A stretch of 64,000 nt of DNA from Apostichopus japonicus. Its lineage: Eukaryota; Echinodermata; Holothuroidea; Aspidochirotida; Stichopodidae. Position numbers and translations under genes: made by a program. Location of the stretch: positions 18,367,678-18,431,677 of the forward strand of contig NC_092579.1 in the NCBI RefSeq assembly GCF_037975245.1, in the 5' to 3' direction. Shown here piece by piece: positions 43,989-56,300 of the stretch (position 1 is the first letter of the stretch; each line of letters begins with the position of its first letter). Under the pieces are notes generated by a model. The model searched no databases and was not told the DNA's origin. It worked only from the letters and a program-made list of their open reading frames with translations.

Positions 43989-43991
<3 letters not shown>
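43613..43991. mobile_element. MITE-like element with TIR ATAGGCGTAGG, inside (TA)n
   Basis: The left end ATAGGCGTAGG (43613-43623) is the exact reverse complement of the right end CCTACGCCTAT (43981-43991). Both ends continue into a G-run plus CTG (left) and its complement CAG plus a C-run (right), and both then carry a TTTTTCGGGC-type motif in inverted orientation. The 379-bp body has no coding capacity and is flanked on both sides by (TA)n, consistent with TA-targeted insertion. Confidence 0.6.
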
Positions 43992-44021
<30 letters not shown>

Positions 44022-44051
44022 TTATATATATATATATTTATATATATATAA

Positions 44052-44122
<71 letters not shown>

Positions 44123-44170
44123 AATATATATATATAGATATATATATAGATATATATATATATATTATAT
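43991..44170. repeat. (TA)n microsatellite with interruptions
   Basis: About 180 bp of TA repeats broken by TTTATA, AAATA, CATA and GATA variants. Confidence 0.95.
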
Positions 44171-46021
44171 TGTGCCAAGGGATTATAAGCCAAGGCGGCT
44201 CAAATTTTGTCATGTCTGAGTTTCTACGGGTCCTGTAGGTAACGTAAACATTTACTTTCAAAGAGAAATCTAAGAACCACTTCACGCCAGTTATATCTGA
44301 TAAAGAGAAACAAACACATCCTTATCTTTATATTACAATGCAAAACAAACACACACACACACATATCCTCAAGAGAGATTTCATTGTGCTCCATACGTAA
44401 TACTTGATTAGGTCTCAAAATGACACTATTGAGCCAAAAGTGTTAGTAAACCAATACTTTGTTTTTCTTATAAGTTTATTACTTTGTTTTTCTTTCTTTA
44501 CGAAAAGGTGACGCAAGTCTGATGATGACATCATCGAACAAACAAATCCCTTTATTCAGGGAGATTCACGCAGGTTTTTAGCATGTCTCAATATGACACC
44601 ATAAGCCAATGGCCGGTGTTTGTTAGGAAAATTTCTGATTTATTTATTACTTTGTTTTCTTTATTTGAAGGAGAAAAAACAGAGAACTGAATATGTGGCA
44701 GGATTAAAAAACTTGGGCAAGTCTACCGGAAATGACATCATCAAGCCATATAATTATAATTGTTTGTTAGTTTATGATAGCAACAATCCTCCCCATTACT
44801 TGCTGGTATTGCTTCCGTGTAGCATCATTGTTTACTACATAATGGAAACAAGTAACAAATAACGGTAGAAAGATGTTTCATACGTAATGTCTGCATACAT
44901 TGGACAAACATATCAGTAACTCGATCCTCTTCTGACTTTGAAACCATTTTAATATCCCAAACAGATTTCATAATTTTTGTTACCTTTAGAAGGAGTTGTC
45001 AATCGACATCAACCCCATTCACCCCTACTCGCCCCCCCCCCTCCTCCCCAACCCCTATTTTATGTGCATAATTGTATAACGACATTCTGTTGTAAACTTT
45101 TGTTCACCTCTTCCTAGGCTATCATTCCTCAGGGCATTTTTCTCCTCACTTTCTAATTTTCGTCATAAATCTGTGAATGATATTGGCTATTATATAGAAC
45201 TTGCCAGAAAGTATATTTTGGGAGGCTAAAGCGACACAAACCGTTGTTACATATAGCTTAGACATATTGACTATAAGTTTATACGAAAATGTAGACTTAC
45301 GTTATTGTAATTTTTAATGTAGGATGATCCTCAATTGCGCCATCTTTTCAATTCTTGATTCGATGAAGCCTTGTCGCTTATTATGATATGTATAAGTTAG
45401 GTACATTATAACCACAGTCAGCCTATCTAGCATACGTCCGAATGATAAGTTAACAATCGCCATCGGTTTTAGCTAATAGGCTAACAATAAAACTAAAGTT
45501 TGTGTTTGTGCTTGTAAGGAACGAGTGGAAAATATCTTCAGTAGGATATTTTATTATCACCTTTTTTTTCTTCTGTATTCATATTTTATAATATAGTATC
45601 GTCATTCGTTTAATCACAGTCTGCTCTTTAACTCTCACATAATGCGCCGTATTTTATCTGCTTCTGTCAACAATTCATATATAAAGGTCTATATATATAT
45701 ACTCATTAAGATTTCTTGGTGAGATCCGACGAAGTCAATATCAATCACATACTATATTGCATATTATTTTTTTTCTTTCCACTGTATTAATCCCCATACC
45801 TGTCAAATTCCATCGGTCGTGTTTATTAATATAAGGAGTGTTAGACAATGTATATATAAGCTAACAGGGATTGTATTCCATCAAATCGGATTAATTAATT
45901 GGATAATTTGAAGAGATACATGATCAAAAGATTTTAACTCTTAAAACCATGCCTTTGGATGGCAAATGCTCAAAAATCAGCCGTTTCATAAAGAGATTAC
46001 AGTAACTTTACCGCACATATA
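44171..46021. other. Non-coding stretch with diverged internal repeats
   Basis: No gene is seen. A diverged repeat of roughly 140-175 bp occurs three times (anchors ATGACACTATTGAGCCAA at 44420, ATGACACCATAAGCCAAT at 44592, ATGACATCATCAAGCC at 44731), each followed by GTGTTTGTTAG- or TTGTTTGTTAG-like sequence. A palindromic GATGATGACATCATC lies at about 44521. Confidence 0.5.
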
Positions 46022-46232
46022 AAAACTTTGTACCACAGTAAAAACTGGATCGTGCTGATAAATTTGATAAATCGGTAGGATGTGCTATTAGGATTACACT
46101 AAGAACTGAGGATATGTGTAATCCCAACAAATCCAGTTTTAAACATTGTGTTGGGATTAAACATATGCTCAATTCTTACTGTAATCCTGATAGCATGATC
46201 CAGGAGTTACTTTGGTTCAAAACTTCAAGATT
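46022..46232. repeat. Long imperfect inverted repeat (foldback), about 210 bp
   Basis: Inner arms 46078-46129 and 46149-46201 pair over about 52 bp with roughly five mismatches and one indel, around a 19-nt loop. Matching blocks include GGATTACA / TGTAATCC and TAATCCCAACA / TGTTGGGATTA. Outer arms (CTTTGTACCACAGTAAA...CTGGATC on the left, GATCCAG...TTACTTTGGTTCAAA on the right) extend the pairing, with about 25 extra bases on the left. No coding capacity. Confidence 0.8.
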
Positions 46233-46524
46233 TACAACTATGTTCTCTGTGTGTATCGGGTGCCAAAATTAATGCACAGTTATTTGGCACATATACATAT
46301 CCGTCATATTTCAGTTGATAATATTGTGATGATAAGAAAACAGATGTTTCCATTTCATACATGAATAAATCAAAACATGCCAGCAAAGAGCGGATACAGA
46401 TTATTTATCGCCATAAGTTTATATATGCTTATATTTTATTGTCATATGATAACTTTACGCTGAAAGAATGTAATTTCTATCAATCAGAGTATCCAATCAT
46501 CGCGTTGATCAGTACTGTCTGTTT

Positions 46525-46810
46525 CGGTTCAATTCAATTGTCAATTTCTTTATTCCAGTATAAATTATAAAATTTATAAAAAGGACACATAAAAATGATA
46601 CATAAAAGATGTAAACCTGTACAAACATGAAAGCATGAACAAAAAAAAAAGAAATAAGATGGAGGATTAGAAGTTTTAAAGATTAAAAGGATTATAACAG
46701 AGATTCTAAGAACCCATTTTGAATATAAATGGCTGCTCTGTAGATAAATGAGTTCTTAAAAAGCATAATTCTAAAAGGTGGCAAGAGGTTGAGTTTTTTA
46801 ACGGAAACGT
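46525..46810 (-). mobile_element. LINE 3' fragment, minus strand
   Basis: On the minus strand, the translation NLLPPFRIMLFKNSFIYRAA is typical of the post-reverse-transcriptase C-terminus of CR1/Jockey-group elements (compare the FKNSF/YRAA-WN-LP pattern). It is followed by a degenerate, stop-rich continuation and an A/T-rich tail ending in AATTGACAATTGAATTGAA. Heavily decayed, short and 5'-truncated. Confidence 0.5.
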
Positions 46811-48767
46811 GTTAGGGAGTTGTTATAGAAACTCCCTGGTGTTACAGTAACTATGGGTACGGCGCTCGAGCCACGTAATAACGCGAACAATGACCAGACG
46901 CCTGTCAGTGGGTTTCAATTGGCTGAAACGCAATTTAGTGGCCGAACACAACATGCAACATATACGGAGGATAAAATAGCAGCAATAACAACAAAAACAT
47001 TATAACATCTTTAACAGATGGAAGACTTGTTCATTTTTCTTCTTTTTTACTTCTATTATTTTTTTTTATTATTATTTTGTAGCAACGCACAACTTCTCAT
47101 TTTATCCTGGTAACATCAAACTATGTATGCATCTGCTTAAATGATTGATATAATGAATAGTTACCTTTGGAATGTCGAATTACCAAGATTTTATATGGGA
47201 AAAAAATGTACTACGAAGTATTTGCGGACATTTCGTCCGGCCGGACTATATTTACTGTGGGGACACAGTTTTAAGCAGATAGTGTCCGACCGTACTAAAT
47301 GTGCTGGTACAAAGTGTCCCCGGACACTTTGTACAGGTGACACTATGTACTGTCACACCGGGGCTTGTGATCTTCTAATACCAAGCGGCGTGAGCTTTCT
47401 GGAGAGAGACAATTTGCATTCAGTGTCGGTTAGTTTCACTTGTTCAAGTTCTGCAAGACATCAAATTACATCGCAATTGTCAACAGAGTGGGTGGGGTCT
47501 GGAGAAACCGACATAAAGAAGTTATTTAAGCTTATCGATTTATAAAGTTATATACGGTAGTATATCGTCATTAAAAGGTTCTCAAAAGATGATATTAAAC
47601 TGTTCATGTTTAGTTCACTTAGAATATAGTACTAGACATATCAAACGCTGTTACTATGTTATATTGATATAATATTCTTGGTTCTGATCTGTTATTTTGC
47701 CAAGTTTGCCCCCCAACCCCCCCCCCCCAACCCCTCAAACCCCATCCCATCCCTCCCGCTGTTCCGAGCTCTGAGTATAATTTACTTGTTTTTTTAACTC
47801 TCCATTATACACCATCACTCGGCAATGGATCTGCGAAAAAGACTTCTAATTTACAAATGTTAATATAGGAGAGTAATTATACCACGAGTCTAAATACTAG
47901 AAACTAAAGGAAAATGTTGATATCAAACTAGCACAACTTCCATAAACCCGTCTAGGGAACCCACATAATGTGGCTTATTTTGTGCTTCCACATCGTAAAT
48001 AGTCAAATAAATAAAGTGGTAATGCCCGACTAGTTTGATCACACATAACATTTTTTTTCTCAAACAAAAAGCACATAAATTGATCAAAATATGGTCTCCC
48101 GAAGGCATGCTTAGACCTAGTTATTATTTTTCCCATTGCAATGATGGTACTTCAGTTCAATATTCCCTAGCTTCCGCTTTCCAGTTCCGCTGCGATATAC
48201 TTATACACTCTCGTGCGATGTACGTATTTCAAGCGGTTATTAAAACAATGGGGAAACTCAGAATTGATTAACAATGGGTACAAAAATGGGCAAAAATAGT
48301 CATCAGTTTTCACAATGTACATGTGGTATGTATTCTTGAGAGGAACAAATTATGGGTCTCGACATACAACACATATCTTGCCCTTTCAGAAACTTTGAAC
48401 AAAAGTTAAGTTTTATGAGCGAAGGAATATTAGTTTTTCGAAGCTGTATCAACGTTTGAATTTAACTTGTTCTATATTTGTGAAGCGTTTAGAGATAATT
48501 CTCTTATAACTTTGCCCTCAGGGCCTATAATTAAGCCACTTTAACTCGACTGAGCTTGCTATAATTACCCATCTCGAAACACAGTCCTCAACTTGTTTCT
48601 TTATTTTTGCGAACGCTATTTTGTTTCTCATCTCAGTTTAAAGTATTAGCTCAGTTTTAAACTGATCCAGGTTTCACTCCGTTTTAAACTGATTCAGCAA
48701 GTTCTTCGTAATTGTCGGAGGGACCTGGAGGGGTTGAACACGGTAATGTTCACTTTAAAACCATACC
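46811..48767. other. Non-coding stretch with GTCC palindromes
   Basis: No gene is recognised. A 134-codon ORF at 47141-47545 runs through the palindromic block and is not convincing. A C-rich tract lies at 47709-47760. Confidence 0.55.
47235..47334. repeat. Cluster of perfect palindromes (GTCCGGCCGGAC and a 28-bp hairpin)
   Basis: GTCCGGCCGGAC at 47235-47246 is a perfect 12-bp palindrome. At 47307-47334, GTACAAAGTGTCC and GGACACTTTGTAC form perfect 13-bp arms around a CC centre. Further half-copies (GTGTCCGACC, GGGGACACAG, GGTGACACTA) lie around them. Confidence 0.9.
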
Positions 48768-49063
48768 GATGATGTGGCCGAGTGGATAAAGGCAGTGGGA
48801 TTTGAAGCAATGAGGATTAGCAATCGGGAGGTTCCGGGTTCGATAACCGGCCGGGTCATTATAAGGTGGGTTTTAATTCGAGAGCAATCTATGGTTTTCC
48901 CATCTGGAATGACTTTCTAAATTGTAAGGATTCCAAATTTGAGTTAAAATGTTGAATTGGAAGCCACCCGACGTGTAAGTCGTAATCCATAAGCTCTTGC
49001 GGGTTTCTCCCACATTTGTGGTCGCTTAAGCGTCGTTAAAATAACTGTTGATTATTATTTTTA

Positions 49064-49153
<90 letters not shown>
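48768..49153 (+). mobile_element. tRNA-derived SINE with long-variable-arm tRNA head and (ATT)n tail
   Basis: The head has an A box TGGCCGAGTGG (48775-48785) and a B box GGTTCGATAAC (48837-48847) 52 bp apart. This is the layout of a type II (Leu/Ser-like) tRNA with a long variable arm. The acceptor arms do not pair cleanly and about 190 bp of unrelated body (ending TTAAGCGTCGTTAAAATAAC) follow. The copy closes with a 104-bp (ATT)n tail (49050-49153). This is a SINE rather than a functional tRNA gene, and it is unrelated in body to the SINE near 30.8 and 34.3 kb. Confidence 0.8.
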
Positions 49154-49154
<1 letters not shown>

Positions 49155-50305
49155 AATTCAAAGATACTATCTCTTTGCGATTTCGGCCCAAACCTTTGGG
49201 AGAAACTTCCATAGTCATAATTGTGTACGTGATTATTTATGATACAATAATACTAAAAGACGATTGTAGAGTGGGGCGGGGCGGGATGGGGGCGGGGGAC
49301 CGTGTTAATAATGGAATACACAGTGGGGCTTTAAAGTTCAAACTTAGTTAAAATTTAAAGAACATATAAAGAAAGAAGTATGTACATAGATATACTACCA
49401 GGTTTTTCCGAAGCAGAAAGCCCACTGCTTAAATATACCTCGTTTATGCCTCGAAATTAATGAGAAAACAAAAACACTACACCTTCTAGTTCTTTTCGGT
49501 TCTCCATTGACGAATTTACATTTAAAGTTTACATGCAAACTCTCTGTAAGAGTGACATCGCATTATCACTTTATCCGCTAACGTCGTATCACATATATAT
49601 CAGTGATGAGACAGGTGTGTCGATTCATTAGTCATGTTTGCGCGTGATTTACTGTTTACGTCGGCAGTCAGCAAACTATCACAAGACGTCCAATGCTACA
49701 CACATACCTAATTCAACAAACCTGTTATGCATCAGCACCAAACCTTATATATGTAGCTAATGCTGAGTCGCGTCCTATATGCTTATTCCCAATCATATGC
49801 ATGACACATATACCTCTTACAAGAGATCTATTGCAGCGACTTGGCGCCTTCAGCAAAATACGTTATCTTTACTTGTTTGTTTATGATAGTTAAAATGATA
49901 AAACTTATTTGTTATTCAGATAAAATTATTTCTAATATGACAAATACAATTTATAATACGGAATACACTTCCCGTAACAGGTCAAATATGCAGCGCCAAT
50001 ACGCTAAAATTACTGATCTTATAGATTAAAGCTCATATAGTCAAAAATATTGTGGAGAGCTATAGGCGCATGCGCAGCTGTCCCTACCTGGTGACTTTTC
50101 AACGCACATAATAATATACTCAGTTATGAAGTCAACTGAAGTTTAACTTCCGATATTATATTTAATAGACTTGGCTGATCGTTTCATAAATTTCCAATTT
50201 TTTTTTAAGATAAAAGAAAGTGGAGCTATTTAGCCGAAAGCTGTCGAATTTGAGAAAGAGAAGGCGATTGTACAAAATGTTAAAATATATCTTATTTGTT
50301 TTGAC

Positions 50306-50307
<2 letters not shown>

Positions 50308-50357
<50 letters not shown>
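50308..50357. repeat. (TA)n microsatellite
   Basis: About 25 TA units. Confidence 0.95.
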
Positions 50358-50362
<5 letters not shown>

Positions 50363-53300
50363 TCTCTGTACAGAACTTGGAAAAATAATGTACGTGTAAC
50401 CATGCACGCGTAAAGTTGGGCAGAACTGTGTGTGTATGCCAAGCGTGGTGAACGTATAACTGTCCCCTGATTGAGAGGATTTAGCTATAAATCAAACTGT
50501 AAAACTGATCTTGAAAGAATTCCGTTGTAGAAATAAATCCATGTTACAAGAAAGATTGTTGAATTATCAACTTTCCAAGTATAGAAAATGACAATTTGTT
50601 TCAACTTTGACCTATAACACAACGCGTTTCTGCATCTGCTGAAAATGATAGCAAAAATAAAATCAGAAAGCACAATTGAAATTTAAGTTTCGATAATAAC
50701 GTTTTTATTGCAAGGACGATGTTTCTTTTGATGTTGTTTTTTCTTTTCTGTTTTTACCTATTTATCATTCTGTGGATACTTTCCTAAAATAGACTCTTAC
50801 CAGTCGTTTTCCAAGTTTCGTTTCTTATCTTATCATATTTTTTTCTTTTCAAGCTCTGATATAAGTGATTATCGTCATTATGAAACATTAAAAGATGCTT
50901 TAACATTTAGTTCTTTTCTAACGATACAATAAAACAACTTGCATAATTTAGAGAAGTCAAAAGACTTGACGAATGTAATGTATTATTCATATTTGGTAAA
51001 AGCTTTCTGATGGAAATTCTGTAAAGGTATATCGGCCCATATATGAAAGCAGATATTATATACTTATTGTATCTTCGGTAGAGAGAGAGACAGAGAGATT
51101 GAGAAAGACGGAGAAGTGGAGAGAGAGGTAGAGAAAGAAGATAAACAAAACTGTGTCAAAGCCATGTTTGACGTCACCTTAAACAAGCAAACACTATCGA
51201 AGATGAGCGTCAAAAAAGTAACAAAGAGGCAGAAATATGCCTTTAACACCACCCACGAAAATAACATGCAGTGACTCATAAATATAGTACGCGAATACGG
51301 AAAGAACGACAAACAAGCAAATTAAAATATTTCTGATTTTAAACGATCTGATCTGATTTGCTTTTATTTTCCTAGAATTGACGTAATTGGTAAATTGCTT
51401 AATCTTTGGGAACATCTAGTATCCAACGTGACATCTTAGATGACGTGTGTAAAGTCAAATAGGTACATAATAATATATATTAATGGGAAAGGAAAGAGGG
51501 GCGGGATAACTCTCTGAGTGTCTCTTTGGGAAGAAATCTGAAACAGAAGTAGATATAGTTCAAGGACATGCGAATTTATGACTAAAACATACATAGAATG
51601 ATTGTTTGATTTCAAACAGAATGGTTTGAAATAAAATATAAAATTGGACGAGTTATTAAAAATGGAGATTGGACGTGTGTGAAGGTATAACAGACATCAT
51701 CTGTTTGTTGCGTCATCAAAATAAAACATTTCAAGCGAGGAAAATATGTTAAGCATACACATGTTTAAAATACAGATTACTGATTAATGAGGTAAATAAT
51801 CTACAATTTCTTTTCTCTTTTCGTTAACAAAGATAAAGTTTTATTATATTACTTTCTGGTAATCGCCGTATGAATAGGGCGGTATAAGTTTAACCCTACA
51901 GAACGAGAGAAAGATAATGTCTCTGTAGATGTCCAAATGGCGTTTACACATATTTATATTTCCTAATCTCTAAAAGTAATCATTGAGAATTATTTCACAA
52001 AAATTTTAGGGTGTCTCATCAGATGGGGCACCCTCGTGCGCTATGTTCCCGGACCCAGGATGAGGCTCGAAACTGGTGGTAGGCACCGTTTCGTGAAGGA
52101 TTCCCTATTTTGGAAATATTACCCGACGGGGTAATACTTCCATAGATGGGTTCTATTTCTGGCTTTCTTATAGGAGTTACATAATGCCAACTTAGCATAA
52201 ATAGGCATCCTACCTCATTGTGTGTAATCCATTACAATGCTTCTTGTGATAACCCCCCTCCCCATAAATGATATAATGTTTTTCTTAAATAATTTCCTTT
52301 CCCACCCGCCCCTCTCCTTCGTTTACCATAATTTTAATGCTATCCCCTTCCCACCCCACACACCCCCACCACCCGCCCTCTCGTTCGATGGTGTTCCCTT
52401 CACTTTATACACACACTAACAAAATAATGCAATGATTGTCTTTATGTTTTGTAAAACTATGACCTTAAGTCACTTAACGTTACTGTCTTTCCTTTATAAC
52501 CCGCCGTTGAGTTAATACGGAATGTCTATTCAATTTGCTTGAAAGAAATACTACTAAAATACAGTTCATAAACTTTTAGCTCCGCAAATAAACAGCAAAT
52601 TATATTAATGTCACAATGGATGCTAAGTACAATTACAGCGAAAAAAAAGTGGTTTCTCATGTTATAACGTATGTTAATACTTATAATGCATCTAACCTAA
52701 CGTAAACTACAACAGTTCATCATCATGTGTGTTCATATACATCTATCATACCTTGGATATGATATTATTGTTATCAACTTATGACCAAAAACCGAATGAT
52801 CTGTTGCTTCATAAGAACTCAATCTTCTCATAGGTTTCCAGATTCGTTTATCTTACTGCTTGCGGCCCGTTCTAATTTCTTTGTGTTTCTAATTTTATTT
52901 TTTAATTTACGTTTTGTTTTATATTAACGTTGTTTCTCACTTTTCTCACGTTTCTCATAAGTTATTTCATCTCTTTGTTAATGAAATACTGAATTAACAA
53001 CATTGATTGAAACGGAAAACGAACAAGGATTCCCCCTTGGTAAATGCACCTGTGATGAATAAATTAAATAATAAGACGCAGATCTTTGTCTTCACGGAGT
53101 GAAAATAAACGCAATTCGTTATTTGAATACTTAATGACCCAAGTAACGCCATAGCAACGTTGACGTCACCCACTGCAGCGCAGGCATGCATGTAATACGA
53201 ACGAATGCGCGCAAATACATAATATTTATATAGGTTACAGTTTATGATAATTTTGCCATATATAGAGCAAAAATATTCTTCTAAAGGTATAAGTGGTAAT

Positions 53301-56300
53301 AAAGATCCCTCTGATTTTTCTCCATGATTAAGTTTTATAATTCAGATTTTACGTGATTCCGTCGAATCTTGATCAGATTACGCCAGAAAATCATAAATTT
53401 GTACGAGTTAGAACCGTTACTATAGTAAGCAAGTGAAATGTCCCTAACTTCGAGCAAGCGTTTAAGTTTTCTCTATATATAGATAAATGGGTAAAATATT
53501 TCGTGAATGTGCTAGAAAAAATACAAAATTGAGGTTTCTTACTTTGATTGTGCCAATGCTATTTGTTTTTGTGACGGCTATGTTGGTGCTTTGCATCAAT
53601 AAGAAAACAGAACAAATTACAAAATAAAGGTCCGTTACGATTTGCACTAACAGTGTCTACCAGTGTAGCTTCATATATATTAGGCCTATACACAGTAGGC
53701 GAAATTAGGGAACACGCCTAATTACCGCATACTATACCATAAATGTCATCTGACGGTTCCAATGAACAGTGGCGGCACCAGTCTAGGCAATCTTGGGGAG
53801 AGGCCCGGCGACCAGGGGGCATGGAATATATTTTTCGGGGTAGTAAGGTGGGGCAAGTCATTTTTTTGGGAGGGTGCCAATAAAAAGTATAACACTGATA
53901 TGGGGGAGGATTTTAGTGGAAGGAGTAACCCCTGCCCTTAGGGAATTTTTCTACAAATGAATTGACTTAGACGCAAGTGGTGCTATCATTAGACATTTGT
54001 TCACATTAATGCATTGCACTGGAAGATGTTTCTAATACAAACGATCAGTCTAGCTCTAAATATTTTGGATAAGTATCAGATCTGGTTTTCTCTCAATTTT
54101 TATTGGGCTTTCCAAAAAAATAAAAAATCGAAAAAGTTTTTTTTTTCAGGCTAATATTTGCTTGCCTTCAAAAGCCGTCTGAAGTATAATGCAGAGGGGA
54201 AAAAACTTGCGGATCATAAAAATTACTGCTTCAACAATATGAATAATACTTTTGTATTTGGATTTGGTTTTTAGTTGCGTCATAAAGTTACGCCGATATA
54301 TCGGGTTCCTGTTGGAGATTAATTCCATTTATTCGTCATTAAAGGAGCCGCATGAGACCAAACTCATCGATATTGACCAATTTGAGAGATAACCGGGATA
54401 AAAATCTGACCTAAAGAGCTATGAGAAAAATTCTGATATAAATTGGAAGATATCGCCGATATAATCTTACTTATATAAGACTTAATCATCGAGCCATCTT
54501 GTTATACAACGTCCTTAATTGGTTGTTTACCACAAAGATTTCAGTCATTCGAGCTAAAGATAATCGTTAGGTTTTGAGTGTTACTTTAAACTAATTTATT
54601 GAAATCATAATGCGAGGTAATTAAGACGACTTTTCAAAAGGAATTGTAGAAGCTTGTGTTGGGTAATATTTCCCGATGTTCAAGAACAAACTGTGCTAAA
54701 TATAGAGACAAAACTAGCTCAGGTAAGCTCGTGAAATATGAATTTAATTAAAATAATTTCCCATGGGATGAACGATCAGTTTCAAGGAGTAAAATACTTA
54801 ATTAATTCAAACTTATTTTGCAAACAGCATACAGAAGTAAGATTTGTCTATTTATGCATGCCGTGTGTTTACGATTTGTTCAGAGAGTCTTGAATTGTCA
54901 TTTCTGGTAATTTAAACTTTGGCAGATCGAGTTTCTGTTTTAATCATGTTAAAATCAATTTGTGTATAAACTCATCCTTTACGTTTATGTATACAGCTAC
55001 AAATTTAATACTTAACATTCTCATAATTTACAATAAATCATAATAATTTCCATATTTCAGAATATATTTTTGGTTGCTTCAATCAAACTAAAGTTTGTAT
55101 ATTTGGTTCTATTAAATCTTGTCAGTTTCCGCTTCGTGTGATGGATTGTATCTGCTTTCCGGTTTTCGTTAACCATAATATACTAGGAAATATTCGTTTT
55201 CACACTGCCTCGAGCCTTAATCATCGACTCATATGAAATGTCCGGGTAATATCAGGCACCTGCTCGATTGGATTGAACCCTAAATCACACAAATAATTTC
55301 AGCACGCTGGATGAAGATACACTAGAGTATCACAAAGATCGGTCGACCACATATTATATCAGAACTCGTTCGGTTATAAAATTGAGGAGAAATGAAAGAG
55401 AATTTTTTTTAAACAACATAACATCGATCATAAATTTAAAAATCTTGCTAACACGTGATAACATTCGCATGCGTGAATACGGTTTTCATTGTTAATACGT
55501 AGCAGGAGAAACTGTAAAAAAAAACTTACATTTGCTCACGTTAAATCTGTAACAATTTTGAACTGTATGTTATTGTACATACATATTATTTCCACATACG
55601 ATTTTGTCTTGGCCAGTATACTTTCATGGATTTTTTTTTCTCGAATTTTTACTTGTTTTTCAATGACAGAATTATTTTTATCCCAGGGATAAGGGTGGAG
55701 TGAGATTGTTTGTAACTCGGCAGTTGGAAATGTATGCCACTCTATACTCTGTTAGATGAAATACATATAATTAATGTGGATTGTTTTTACATTAGTCATC
55801 GTCGGATGACTGGATTTTGATCATTTCTTTTAAATTTGCCATATTAAGCTATTTCAATGTAAAACAATAACAACACACTATCAAGGTTCATTTATATAGC
55901 ATGTCAATTAATCGACAGCAAGCCTTAGGTTATATACAAATATTTAATGAAGCCTTAAGGTTGTTTTTGGTACAGACAAAAACCATTAGTTATTCTTACT
56001 TTGAAGTTTGCAATCTGTCACTCTGACATAGACGGCTGGAAGGAGAATTAGGAAGTTTCAAATCTATAGTCGTTTTGTTTTTTGTTTTTTGCTCAAGACG
56101 GTGTAAGCTATGGGCGGCCTCTTTGTATAAGTGACTGCTTCGCGAATGAAGTTACACGGTTTCTCTACATTCTCAATCACTACGGAAAACATAATACTTG
56201 ACCACTTCACTGTAATCTTAGATGTTGACAAGTCCAGTAAGAGCGAGAGAGCTGACTGCTACGATTGAATAAGTCAGTAAGAATAGGAAGCGAAAATCTG

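Noticed and set aside
43835-44285. Tyr/Ile-rich ORFs around 44 kb
   Set aside because: Translations of (TA)n; the same applies near 40.2, 50.3, 57.8 and 60.8 kb.
47141-47545. 134-codon ORF
   Set aside because: It runs through the GTCC palindromes, has no recognisable domain and no splice or composition support.
48768-48860. Functional tRNA-Leu/Ser gene
   Set aside because: A and B boxes are good but the acceptor stem does not close, and a SINE body plus (ATT)n tail follow.
49036-49242. Poly-Asn / poly-Ile ORFs
   Set aside because: Direct translations of the (ATT)n tail of the SINE.
53768-53960. MITE beginning CAGTGGCGGCACCAG
   Set aside because: The terminal motif is typical, but no matching inverted end was found downstream, so only a fragment could be claimed.
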